DNA of 64,000 nt. It comes from Imbricaverruca yamaguchii (taxonomy: Eukaryota > Arthropoda > Thecostraca > Neoverrucidae). The position numbers and the translations under genes were made by a program. Within the stretch, counting starts at the first letter, position 1; each line of letters opens with the position of its first letter. Location of the stretch: assembly GCA_034440575.1 (NCBI GenBank), contig JAOTOL010001463.1:1035501-1099500 (forward strand), given 5' to 3'. Positions 45,190 through 56,790 of the stretch are shown here, piece after piece. The notes under the pieces are model-generated. The model had not been told where the DNA came from. It saw only the letters and a list, made by a program, of their open reading frames with translations, and searched no databases.

Positions 45190-48100
45190 GTGTTATTTTA
45201 CGCATTTTTCTTACTCACGATCATGCTCAACTCAGTACTGCACCTAATCAACCAAGTAGAATCATCATCTGACCGCCGCGCCGTGCTAACATGAACATTA
45301 CAAAATGCTGAAAAGCAAGCCAAGTGTAGCGATGGAAAATACTTCCTCCTCAGCTGTAGACTTGCACAGCGGACACCTCGTTTTATTGGAGACTTAATAT
45401 CAACGAAAACCAGTGTCCTGCACAACAGTGGCACATTCAGGAAAGTAAAGGGAACGTTTTTCCGGCGAACTTTGAACGATAAATTAAATGAATCCTTCAG
45501 AACAGAGGAGTATCACAACAGAGGCGTAAAACGGGAAGGATGGCTCCTAGTGAGAGAGCGCAACACACTTCATGAAGCCCTCTGTACTTGGGTAGCACAG
45601 CAAGCTGTCCTGATGTTTAGGAAAACATCTAAAATGGCGCATCTGGATCACCAAAGGAAATTCAAGCAGTTCCAAAGCGAATGTACAGGTGAGCGCTACA
45701 TCAAACCAATAACTGGCTCAGAAGACACGTTTATGTTCAAGAGGTGGATATATGTAATGATAAGGCTGCGCAAGATTAAGAGGAAGATGACGAAGCATCT
45801 CTAGGAGATGCAAACTAAGGCAGAGACACTGGCACATATGCAGCAGATACGGACAGTCTGATCAGTGATACCGGAGTTACCACTAGAACCTCACAAGAGG
45901 TGAGTTCACCTGAGGTCGAAACGCAGTCAGACATGGTTTGATTCGACACAGTGCGGACCTATATGTCTGCAACATTCAGCGATTCTAACTGATAGCAGCA
46001 TACTAGTAGAAGTATAAACTAGGCAAGGTGCAGTTTGATTTGATGGGCAGGCAAGGCGGCCAAAGGAGATCGGGATTGGGGAAGTGTGTGTGCATGAACA
46101 GGATGAAATATAGTTTAACGTGCTCACATGTGGTGATGGAGCGCTTCCAGTGTGACACATGTACAAACTTCACTAGAACTGATTTGCCTGAACCTGGACG
46201 CAGTAAAACAGCACTTTCACAGGAAACAAGATCACCGGACAAATCAAAATTGTGCAATATCACTAAACGTTCCTTTCCGGAAACTCTAGCCAATATTCTA
46301 AGCAAACGGCCAAATTTTGCCACAACTCGCCAGATCAATCATAAAGTCATAAATGACGGAGTTATATATGAATAAAAAGGATTTTATATTTCTTATAAAA
46401 TCCATTTCTTCCCTCCGATGGAAGCATTTTATAGAATTCAAGCGAACGCAAGCAAACACTCGGACAAATCCTTCACAGTACCCCCTGAACCCTCGAACAG
46501 ATACTGACCACTCCTCTTCTCAGATAGCATCCCAAGATAGCGCACATTTGGAAACCCCATTATAGTGCCACGGACACCGGGGCGGCACCACCTGCTAGCA
46601 GAGCAATAGAAGCATCACTACGAGCTCTCAAACAAAAGGTCGTGCACATATTAAAAAAAACATCGCACAAGTAAGCAGACAAACCATTCTGTCAATGACC
46701 TACTGTTATTACATGGCCTAAAGGATGAACCAAACATCATAGTAAAGCATATTTAGAGAAAGCATCAACAAGAACAGAGCAATATCAACCCGAAGGCAAG
46801 AATCCAATGCGACATCTGGAAGCAGCCACTGAAAGGAAAAGTTTTGACAAATACAATAAAGCCATAAAAGCCACATCTTCCCGGACAGCGGAGCGGTACG
46901 GCCTGCCCAAAATCCACAAGCCGGATGTACCCTTGCGTCCGATAGTTTCGGTATGCGGTGATCCCTTGGACAAATTCACTTGGTTCCTTCAACACGTCGT
47001 CTCCCAACTTCTAGCTTTTGTACCAGCACATCTTCGGAACACTTATGATTATTTGGACCGCTTGCAGAGCCAATTTCCCGCAAGGCTACCGCCAGGAGCT
47101 ATCGCATTCACTGCCGATGTAGCTAACTTATGTGGCAATATACCTACGGATGAAGCGATCTTGGCCACAATAGATCTCCTGCTTTTGCATAGCGATGGGA
47201 TAAACATGTTTGGCCTAGGTCTAACAGACATCGAAAATCTTCTGAAACATTGCTTGAATAATAACTTGAGATTGTGAGATTCGGGGAAATATATTACCGT
47301 TAGAAAAAGGGCATAGCTATGGAGAGTAGGATTGCTCCACCACTGGCCATCATGTTCATGGACGCAGTTGAGACACTCCTGACATCCAATCAACACCAGC
47401 CCATAACATACATGAGCTACATTGATGATGTCCTGGGTATTTGGACACACGGATCAAAATCACTTGACGATTATTTTAATTTCTTCAACAACTTCCATCC
47501 GTTCATAAAGTACTCCATTGAGCGCAGTGACCACTCCAGTAAACAACAAGTACCTTTCATGAACACACTTTTGACCATCAACAAGGACGATGCTTACATA
47601 ACCGAGCTATTCATGAAACCGATGGCGACGCCCATAATCCTTCTATTTTTCTTTGTAGCAGTTTTGTATGCACAGTCATTGAAAGACAAGCGTCTGTGAT
47701 CTAATGCCGATGCCCGAAACCGAGGCATGCACAAAATCGAAACTGTGTTTCTGGCAAACAACTGTCCACCCCGCATGATCAAAAGAGCAATGTTTCAGGT
47801 AGCATTGCTAACATTCGGACCCCAAAGAAAACGTTCGTCAGCCCCAACGCAACGTTCGTCAGCCTCCCCGACGTAAATGATAAGCTCACGAAAAAAAATA
47901 ACAGCGGTAATCAATACCTCAAAACTATCACTACGTGTGGCTTGGTAGAGTGGCAAAACACTTTCAGAAACTCTGACCAAGTCCGCTCTCAGCCCACTCC
48001 CATGTCCTGCTGAGAGCAAAAAGTGTCACTGTTGTCTGGCAGGACTTCAAGGCAGATGCCACACACGGAACACAGTCTACCGCATAAGCTGCCAGGTATG

Positions 48101-48720
48101 CCTACCATTGGACATGACACATATAGGGGAAACAAAACGCATGCTTAGGGACATGTTTAAATATCACTAAGAGAAGCTAAAAATAAAACCACTAACACCC
48201 CATTTCGCGAACAGTTCAAAATCCATCACGCGAGCAGCACTTTCGACTCTAAAACACCCAGCATATCCACTCGGCAAGTCTCCAAAGATGTAGCAGAGCT
48301 CAAAATCGGCGAATCAATGGAGATTAGGAAGGAGAAGCCATCATTGAACACAATGACGGCATCCTGGACCCTGATAAAAACCGGTTCCTAGCACCACCTA
48401 AGGCAATCACATACGCAACACATAACCGCATCCACACACAGACACGTACACACACCTGGGTCTCAAGTTGGCACATGCATACACTCACGGATCATACACC
48501 TTGGTGTTTGCTTATGTTAATGTGTGTATCCATTTTTCAAGTATGTAGATATTGTGATATGCAAAATGAAGGCGATTCACTGTACGGTGTCACGAGGTGC
48601 ACTTGGGGAGTTTGTTTTTGTGGTTTTTGATCAAAAATGTTTGCAGTTGAGGAAGGCCTGTGGCCGAAATACATACAGTACAAATTTGGATTTATTTATA
48701 TGTTTTAATATACGCATAAG
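45190..48720 (+). mobile_element. Penelope-like retroelement, nearly full length, frame-broken
   Basis: Plus strand, N to C. An N-terminal helical region has GWLLVRERNTLHEALCTW and HQRKFKQFQSE (45,472-45,700). CNITKRSFPETLANILSK follows near 46,255-46,310. The reverse transcriptase starts with ERYGLPKIHKPDVPLRPIVS near 46,890, has FTADVANLCGNIPTDEA near 47,110, and the catalytic MSYIDDVLGIW near 47,415. A second frame (47,319-47,699) holds AMESRIAPPLAIMFMDAVE. A GIY-YIG region lies at about 48,080-48,370, more decayed than in the inverted copy. Penelope-like elements are retroelements with a telomerase-like RT and this endonuclease. Stops near 45,804, 46,670, 47,277 and 47,699 inactivate this copy. 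Confidence 0.9.
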
Positions 48721-48782
48721 GCTATTTTACACGTTTTTTCTTACTGATAATCATGCTAAACGCAGCACTGTACTCGATCAGA
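48719..48782 (+). repeat. Direct repeat of the Penelope 5' start (partial pseudo-LTR)
   Basis: GCTATTTTAC, TTTTTTCTTACT, AATCATGCTAAACGCAG and ACTG repeat, with differences, the sequence at 45,190-45,250 (GTTATTTTAC, TTTTTCTTACT, GATCATGCTCAACTCAG). The element is therefore followed by the beginning of a second, tandem copy. Confidence 0.75.
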
Positions 48783-48826
48783 CTTAGGCCAGAATTAAAA
48801 CCTTTCGTCAATATCTGGCCTATTTG

Positions 48827-49149
48827 GCCGCCCCAATAGCTCAGTCGGTTAGAGCGCTGGCGTGCACTGTTCTCCCCTGTCCTGGAGACACAGGGTTCGA
48901 GTCGCTTCGCGCGCTCGCATTTGACCTCTGGCCGGGAGTGTCAGTTGGCACCTGGCCCGATAAGGCCGGGGACGAACTACCGAGCGGCCGTGTCGGTGCA
49001 TTGACTACACGTTAAACTTTCGATCAAAATGCTGCCGTTGAACTGGAATGCATGGATCGGGTGGTGGGGCCAGGGTTCAGGCAACAAGCTCTGCTTAGGA
49101 ATAGAACCCTGATTCCTAAAGCCACCCCAGCAACAACTCGGATTAATTT
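48827..49149 (+). mobile_element. tRNA-derived SINE, family SINE-1, copy 3 (best preserved)
   Basis: The head GCCGCCCCAATAGCTCAGTC has an intact A-box-like TAGCTCAGTCGG and a B-box GGTTCGAGTC. The body then follows in family order: GGGAGTGTCAGTTGGC, CGGTGCATTGACTACACGTT, GCATGGATCGGGTGGTGGGG and CAGCAACAACTCGGATTAAT. Both internal promoter blocks match consensus, so it is the most promising transcript source of the three copies. Confidence 0.9.
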
Positions 49150-50234
49150 AAGCTGTTTTAATTTTAAAATATTGGAAGACGGTCTGATACATAAAGAATG
49201 TGTTACAAATCCGGTCCGTAAATTGTCTTTGTATTATACTCTGTCTCTGAAGGAAGGCCATCCACGAAATAAATCAGAACAATTTGTGATTGTATTTTAC
49301 TTAATTTGAACATTTTGCTACTTTTTGTAATCGTCTTTATATCCTATTGTTGAATAAATGGATGAACGGCTATGTGCAAATCGTTCACAGCTGGCAAATC
49401 AGTTTGCATGTATGTGTAGGGGAGCTACTGTTTTTTATTTTGTCCTTAGCCCCATTATGGTCCGAAATGAATACATGAGAAGCGTAAGCCTTTATAAATA
49501 CCACTGGGGTATGGGCTCCGAGTCCAGCGGCGAATCCAGCCAGCCAATTGCGATAAGATACTTTCGTTTGTATAAGTTATACTATCTCCAGTAGATGAAA
49601 AAAAAACACGGAGCGCAATTGATTAGCATCAAAAGAAATAAATATATCCCTTGTAACACATGTAAGTATAACTGGTGGCAAGCTACAAATGCACGACACA
49701 CCCAATGGGTTCACCGGAGTGCAGCAACTTGTTTTGGAGTCCCACCAGTGCTTCTGTTTTTATTCTTGCGGTCAATACTTTCAGTTTAGTTACTCAAAAG
49801 CTCACACTTTGCTCTTCGCGTGTTCTTGTGTTCCTATCTTACCCAGACGCAAGCAGCCGATCCACCTCTCCTGTCCGTTATAGAGACAGACATTATTCTT
49901 TTCGCGATCATTAAATACTCCAGTAGATGACGCGTCCAGTAATAACGCGGGTCCGATACTGCTAGACCTTTACGAGTTGGTGTTGCTACCCTACCAATGG
50001 ATATTGCTATTGCTGGCTGTTGCTATATAGAGAGCATTTATTCAGCAGCTGGCAACCAAAGCCGCAATTAAGGTGAAGGCTCAGCCATAGCATGGAGGAA
50101 AAGAAAAGCACGTTTGCTGTTTTGCAAAACACATTGCTATGCGATATCTGTGCAACATCTTCAAAAATAGCACGTATTTACGGACAGGTCAGACAGACGG
50201 GCAGGCTCACTCCTTGGGCAGGCCGTGGACCATG
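49150..50234. other. Unrecognised intergenic sequence
   Basis: No coding motif was seen. Confidence 0.4.
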
Positions 50235-51235
50235 GTGGCATTGGCCGTGACGGAGACCCTCCCGTCGGACCAGTGGCGGACCCGTCGCCGCGGACCATGG
50301 TGTCACATTGGCCGTGACGGAGACCCTCCCGTCGGACCGGTGGCGGACCCGTCGCCGCGGACCACGGTGTCACATTGGCCGTGACGGAGACCCTCCCGTC
50401 GGACCGGTGGCGGACCCGTCGCCGCGGACCATGGTGTCACATTGGCCGTGACGGAGACCCTCCCGTCGGACCGGTGGCGGACCCGTCGCCGCGGACCATG
50501 GTGTCACATTGGCCATGACGGAGACCTGCCCATCAGACCGATGGAGGACCCGTCGCCTCGGACCATGGTGCACATTGGTGTGACGGGACTCTGGCGGACC
50601 GGTGGCGGACCCGTCGCCGCGGACCATGGTGTCACATTGGCCATGACGGAGACCTGCCCATCAGACCGATGGAGGATCAGGACCCGTCGCCGCGGACCAT
50701 GGTGTCACATTGGCCGTGACGGAGACCCTCCCGTCGGACCGATGGAGGACCCGTCGCCTCGGACCATGGTGTCACATTGGCCGTGACGGAGACCCTCCCG
50801 TCGGACCGATGGAGGACCCGTCGCCGCGGACCACGGTGTCACATTGGCCGTGACGGAGACCCTCCCGTCGGACCGGTGGAGGACCCGACGCCCCGGACCA
50901 CGGTGTCACATTGGCCGTGACGGAGACCCTCCCGTCGGACCGGTGGCGGACCCGTCGCCGCGGACCACGGTGTCACATTGGCCGTGACGGAGACCCTCCC
51001 GTCGGACCGATGGAGGAGCCGTCGCCGCGGACCACGGTGTCACATTGGCCGTGACGGAGACCCTCCCGTCGGACCGATGGAGGACCCGACGCCCGCGGAC
51101 CACGGTGTCACATTGGCCGTGACGGAGACCCTCCCGTCGGACCGGTGGAGGACCCGACGCCCCGGACCACGGTGTCACATTGGCCGTGACGGAGACCCTC
51201 CCGTCGGACCGGTGGAGGACCCATTCCCAACTTTC
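50235..51235. repeat. 67-bp minisatellite, about 15 copies
   Basis: TGTCACATTGGCCGTGACGG starts at 50,301, 50,368 and 50,435, giving a 67-bp period. The rest of the unit is AGACCCTCCCGTCGGACCGG, TGGCGGACCCGTCGCCGCGG and ACCATGG. Variant units (CCATCAGACCGATGG, GACGCCCCGGACC) are interspersed, and a shortened unit lies near 50,570-50,610. The unit contains no stop in some frames, which yields spurious ORFs. Confidence 0.93.
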
Positions 51236-51489
51236 GAAGTGGGATCGGAACCCACCAAAGAAATACATCAGATGGGGTCCCGACACCAGGGAACCCAGCA
51301 ATGGCGGTGTTCACAGTTAAGTGTCCTTCGTGGTTGGCAAGTGAAATAAAACAATTGCGATTATCAAAGAAGTAAGCACAATGATAAACTAGAAGTTTTA
51401 ATTCTGATGCTAAGCTATGGTTATATAGGATAGCTATAAAGAAAGTAAGGAAGTTTGTCCTGCATTGAACATATTGCTCTCAGCAGCAG
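51236..51489. other. Spacer between minisatellite and CR1 copy
   Basis: No motif was seen. Confidence 0.4.
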
Positions 51490-53145
51490 TTCTTTAGTTT
51501 CTACAAGCTGAGTAAAGTTTCTAGCACAATTGGTCCACTGGAAGTAAACGGGACTACATTGGGTGAGGAGAGTGAGATGGTTGAGGAGCTGAGCAAGCAG
51601 TTTAAATCAGCGTTTACATTGGAAGATATGACCAATCTGCCGACCGTGCACCATAGTTCAGTGACATGTGATCTGATAAATGATGTTTATTTCATTGATA
51701 GTGATGTTGTTTACAATCATATCAGGAAAATACAGCGAAACAAGGCAGCAGGACCTGATGAAATTTATGCTAGGGTGTTGCGGAAAACTGAAAAGGAACT
51801 GGCATTTCCACTTAGTATAATATTTTGTAGATCAGTTTTACTAAATGAAATTCCAACCGATTGGAAAAGGGCAAATGTAGTTCCTATTTTCAAGAAAGGA
51901 GAAAGAGGGAAAGTTGAAAACTATAGGCCAGTTAATCTCACATCCCTAGTCTGCAAGGTACTCAAATCAATTATCAAGAATAGAATAGTTAGTTATCTGG
52001 AAGGAAACAGATTGATTCAAGATACTCACAAATCTCTTCGACTTTTTTAACTTCGCCACAGAACAATTTGATCAGGGAAATCAGGTTGATGTAGCATATC
52101 TTGACTTTAGTAAGGCCTTTGACAAGGTACCCCATACACGGTTAATGATACAGCTTCAGGCCCATGGCATTGCAGGTAGCATCTTAAAATGGATAGAGTT
52201 GTGACTTTCAGATAGACAGGGCTTTCAGATCAGATAGGGCAATAACTGGTCAAGATGAGCACATCTCGCTGCAAAAAGACTTAGACGAACATGTGAAGTG
52301 GTCCGAAGAATGGCAAATGAAATTAATTTTGATAAGTGCAAAATCATGCATGTAGGTAAGCAGCATATGAAGGCTCCATACTTAATGGGTGGCCAAGTGC
52401 TACCAGTGACTCAACAGGAGAAGGATTTAGGTTTTATTCTAAACACAAAATTGGGGGCATCAGAGCAGATCAAGGAAGCCAGGAAGAAGGCCCTGAGAAT
52501 GCTTGGGGCAATAAATAGGAATGCATGATACAGAAGTGAGGAAGTCATAAGGAACCTTTACTGTGCATATGTCAGGCCACATTTGGAATACTGCATCCAG
52601 GCTTGGTCTCCTAGCTATGAAAACTATTTTTGGCTTTTAGAGAGAGTACAAAAGAGGGCTACAAAAATGGTTAATGGCATAAGCAATCTGGCATATGAGG
52701 AAAGATTGAAGAAATTGAATATGTTTTCACTTAGATATAGAAGGCTGAGAGGAGATCTCATCGAGGTCTTTAAATTTGTCCATGGTCTGGAGAGAGGATA
52801 TCTTGGGGAAATGTTTGAATTTAACAGAAATGATGCAATTAGAGGTCATAAATTCAAAATTAAAGTTAACCACAGCAGAACAAGGTTAAGGCAGACTTTC
52901 TTCACCAACAGGGTAGTAGAACACTGGAACCAGCTGCCAGAATACATTGTCAGTAGCAGCACATTGAACATCTTTAAAAACAGCATAGAGAATCATTATA
53001 AGAATAGAGGGCCTCATTTTCAGTATTTCAGGGAGGGCTGATTGACAGATTTGGTGGACGACTAGTTCAGTGAGCAGAGTGCAACCAAGAAGGGCCCTTG
53101 TGGCTCCTAGCTGCACTAGTCTTTTATGTCTTTATGTCTTTATTG
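51490..53145 (+). mobile_element. CR1-A LINE, 5'-truncated, catalytic block deleted, complete 3' end
   Basis: Plus strand. The RT N-terminus (51,559-52,050) contains NHIRKIQRNKAAGPDEIYAR, IPTDWKRANVVPIFKKGE and NYRPVNLTSLVCKVLKSI. DVAYLDFSKAFDKVPH follows in another frame near 52,100. At about 52,210-52,240 the text jumps directly from the QRQ/DRQ segment to RAITGQDEHISLQKDLDEH. About 175 bp present in the 27-30 kb copy are absent here, which removes GVPQGS and the FADD catalytic pair. The thumb and C-terminus (52,583-53,041) are intact to the stop after HFQYFREG. The 3' UTR ends in TTATGTCTTTATGTCTTTAT, an 8-bp terminal repeat typical of CR1 3' ends. Confidence 0.93.
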
Positions 53146-54616
53146 CACGAAATTAAACTGAGTGTTGGCTTCAGGAGTAAATTCTGAAAGTTTCCTAACT
53201 TTTACACCTTTTAATCTTAGTAATGCAGTGTCGGGCTACATAAATTTAGTAGTGAACTACTTCTTAAGGATTGTCGAGAGTCACTAAATACGGAATTCTC
53301 ATCAGCTTTTACCACGTAGAACTCAAGTAATCTTGGGAACACTGCAGGTCATCCTAGGGCAGGGGTTAAGTTGGACGATTTCACAGTGACTACGGCAGAT
53401 GTAGGCAATTATGTGTAGAAACATCATTTTTGCCGTAGGTTGGCAGTCTATATAATATAAAGACACTATTTTGTACTAAACCCTCATGATATTTTTTAAC
53501 GATGACTACAATTGTAAATAATTAGGAGCTATAATATAGTATGAGTAATCAAAGTGGCTTGCTCGTGCTGCCCTAGGTCGGTCTTTCAGCGGAAGCTGCA
53601 TTTCGGACAATAACATTTGCATGACTTATCTTCCTTTGTCAGTACTTGGAATCGCCAAGCACTGCATGCAATGCACATACATATCATGCAAACTAGGGTC
53701 GATGTCCTAAAATGCCAGCATTTCCGTCCCAATACTGAATGCATGGGCGTCGCTACAACGGGGATGGGGCCCATTCTCCTAAAATTCGCGGAGTTTAGCC
53801 TAATGCTTATGGCATTGCATGCCAAAAAATAATTGAGCATCCCGTTCCATGACACTAGTCCAAAATCCGTGGCGACTCCTTTGGGTGGATGTTATTCTGC
53901 AACAATGCTTCTTTTTAAATACGAGTGACAACAAGTGTATTACACCCGTAGTGCAGCATGACACATTTTGTCAGTGACAGGATAAGTCCATTCCTGCTCA
54001 AAACCTGCATACGTAATATTCCACCTCACTAGATTCGCTCACCCGGTGTCGTCAATGTCACTGCCAAGCTGTGCGGTACATAATTATTTATTACCGCATG
54101 TCCTATCGGAGGTCATATGAACTTATCGTCCAAAAGCATGGATAATGCATGTCTACTTGTGACTGGAATCACTACCACCGGCATGCTTCGTTTTATTTTG
54201 TTCGGCAACCTCGCATACTGCGACAAAGCACGTGACATTGATGAGAAATAAAACGCAAACGTGACGTCTGAAGCAGTATCACCGATGTAGTGCCACTGAA
54301 GGAGTGTTCGGCGCATCAACGGAAAGCGTTTGTCGTGCCGTGGCTTTCATGTGGTGAACGGCGGCATCGATCGACGCTGTCGTTCCGACCTGGTTTGTCG
54401 CGCCGCGTGAACGCTCATTAATGCAAGTGGCCGATTGTCCTCAGCGGATGATGTACTGCAAATAAATAATCCTCGGGGATTGGCTAAAGTCCGCCGGGGA
54501 ACGACGGTAAGGCAAAATACTAACGTCACCAAACACGCCGCACACATTTATCTAGTGATCGTGCCTGTTTCGCCAAAGTTGCTTGGGTCTGCACGACGCG
54601 CATATGGCCGGAGTGG
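53146..54616. other. Unrecognised intergenic sequence
   Basis: No coding motif or repeat was recognised. Confidence 0.4.
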
Positions 54617-55170
54617 GTACTGGCGACACAACACTGTGAGGGGAGGGACAGGTGTTAGGGGGCTGTGGGCGACACAACACTGTGAGGGGAGGGACAGGTG
54701 GTAGGGGGCTGTGGGCGACACAACACTGTGAGGGGACGAACAGGTGGTAGGGAGCTGTGGGCGACACAACACTGTGAGGGGAGGGACAGGTGGTAGGGAG
54801 CTGTGGGCGACACAACACTGTGAGGGGACGAACAGGTGGTAGGGAGCTGTGGGCGACACAACACTGTGAGGGGAGGGACAGGTGGTAGGGGGCTGTGGGC
54901 GACACAACACTGTGAGGGGAGGGACAGGTGGTAGGGGGCTGTGGGCGACACAACACTGTGAGGGGAGGGACAGGTGTTAGGGGGCTGTGGGCGGCACGAC
55001 ACTGTGAGGGGAGGGACAGGTGGTAGGGGGCTGTGGGCGACACAACGCTGTGAGGGGACGGACAGGTGGTAGGGAGCTGTGGGCGACACAACACTGTGAG
55101 GGGAGGGACAGGTGGTAGGGGGCTGTGGGCGGCACGACACTGTGAGGGGAGGCACAGGTGGTAGGGGGCT
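54617..55170. repeat. 46-bp G-rich minisatellite, about 12 copies
   Basis: GACACAACACTGTGAGGGGA followed by GGGACAGGTGGTAGGGGGCT and GTGGGC repeats at exactly 46 bp (54,625, 54,671, 54,717). Variants are GGACGAACAGG and GGCACGACAC. Confidence 0.93.
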
Positions 55171-56070
55171 GTGGGCGACACGACATTGCGAGTGGAGGGA
55201 CAGCAAGCGACACAACATTGCGAGTGGAGGGACAGGTGGCAGGTGCAGCGGGAGACATTGCGAGGGGAGGGATGGGTGGTAGGGGCAGCGGGAGACATTG
55301 CGAGGGGAGGGATGGGTGGCAGGTGCAGCGGGAGACATTGCGAGGGGAGGGATGGGTGGTAGGTGCAGCGGGAGACATTGCGAGGGGGGATGGTGGTAAG
55401 GGCAGCGGGAGACAGCGAGGGATGGGGGGAGGGATGGAGGGGGGTGGGTGGTAGGGCAGCGGGAGACATTGCGAGGGGAGGGATGGGTGGCAGGAGCGGG
55501 AGACATTCGAGATTTAAACATTCAGGATGAGACATTCGAGGGAGGGATGGGTGGCAGGTGCAGCGGGAGACATTGCGAGGGGAGGGATGGGTGGTAGGTG
55601 CAGCGGGAGACATTGCGAGGAGGGATGGGTGGTAGGGAGCGAGACATTCAAATGGGGCGGGCAGCGACATTGCGAGGGGAGGGATGGGTGGCAGGTGCAG
55701 CGGGAGACATTGCGAGGAGGGATGGGTGGCAGGTGCAGCGGGAGACATTGCGAGGGGAGGGATGGGTGGCAGGTGCAGCGGGAGACATTGCGAGGGGAGG
55801 GATGGGTGGTAGGTGCAGCGGGAGACATTGCGAGGGGAGGGATGGGTGGTAGGGGCAGCGGGAGACATTGCGAGGGGAGGGATGGGTGGTAGGGGCAGCG
55901 GGAGACATTGCGAGGGGAGGGATGGGTGGCAGGTGCAGCAGGGAGACATTGGGGGGGGAGGGATGGGTGGTAGGGGCAGCGGGAGACATTGCGAGGGGAG
56001 GGATGGGTGGTAGGGGCAGCGGGAGACATTGCGAGGGGAGGGATGGGTGGTAGGGGCAGCCAGCGACACA
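55171..56070. repeat. 40-bp G-rich minisatellite, about 20 copies, related to the 46-bp array
   Basis: GGGAGACATTGCGAGGGGAG followed by GGATGGGTGGTAGGTGCAGC repeats at 40 bp (55,567 and 55,607). It shares GAGGGGAGGGA and GGTGGTAGGGG with the 46-bp unit and continues it directly. Shortened and scrambled units lie at 55,380-55,540 and 55,620-55,670. The long Pro/Ser/His-rich minus-strand frame (up to 505 codons across both arrays) is an artefact. Confidence 0.93.
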
Positions 56071-56574
56071 ACTTTGCGAGCAATGGAGAGATGATAAGGG
56101 CAGAGAGCTCAGCGGAGGGGCAAATAGTGTTCGGCTAGATAATACTGGCGGACCCCAGCATGAATTATTAATGTGTGCATTAAGTCTTACTGCTTCACAG
56201 CGTCGCACACAAATAGCTATAATCGCTTGTATGTCGTGAGACGCATATTTGAAGTTACCCAGGTAAGCTTCAGCTTACCAGCATGATGTAGTAAAGGAAC
56301 ATGCAGAGAACGGGGCAACACTAGCCCGACCAGCCGGCTGTAGATTAACCTGACTTAATGTAATGATGCCCAGAAATTCATGTGATGTTCTCTTTCAACA
56401 AGAACATGCAGCACGCAACAAGCTTTAAGTCCTTTGGCATATAATGATATCCTTTAATTTTATGTTCAGGGGCACTTTAATATTCCTGGGGGTCAATGCA
56501 CTGACGCCTCCTATGGGTCGGTGTGGCGCCAAGATGCCCTTTACGTTCAGTATCAACTGCACTGATGCATGAGA
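56071..56574. other. Unrecognised intergenic sequence
   Basis: No motif was seen. Confidence 0.4.
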
Positions 56575-56790
56575 ATATGTATGGGCCCGGGCTCCAGATG
56601 TCCAGCTGCTGCTGTTCTGACGCCAAACACGCGTCAGTATGGGGTCCGCGGGACTCTGTACGTCCAGCAGCTACCGTACTCACGTTACAAACGCGTCTGT
56701 ATGGGGCACCCGCGAGGCCCCATACAAAACGAAAAGGCTCTGTACGTCCAGCAGCCTCTGTATCATGTGTGGGGCCATCAGCTGGTCTGA
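56575..56790. repeat. Degenerate tandem repeat with CTCTGTACGTCCAGCAGC core
   Basis: The core CTCTGTACGTCCAGCAGC occurs near 56,653 and 56,739, with a related CCAGATGTCCAGCTGC near 56,593. ACGCGTCTGTATGGGG and ACGCGTCAGTATGGGG precede the repeats. About three old copies. Confidence 0.65.

Noticed and set aside
48827..48905. Functional tRNA gene on the plus strand
   Set aside because: The A and B boxes are good, but a long insert and the repeated SINE body follow. There is no acceptor stem.
50235..51235. Array of 67-bp units resembling a CRISPR array
   Set aside because: Units are contiguous with no unique spacers, and the surroundings are eukaryotic TEs. It is a minisatellite.
54552..56069. 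505-codon Pro/Ser/His-rich open frame on the minus strand
   Set aside because: It lies entirely in the 46-bp and 40-bp minisatellites and is matched by long frames in other registers. The frame is open because the unit lacks stops.
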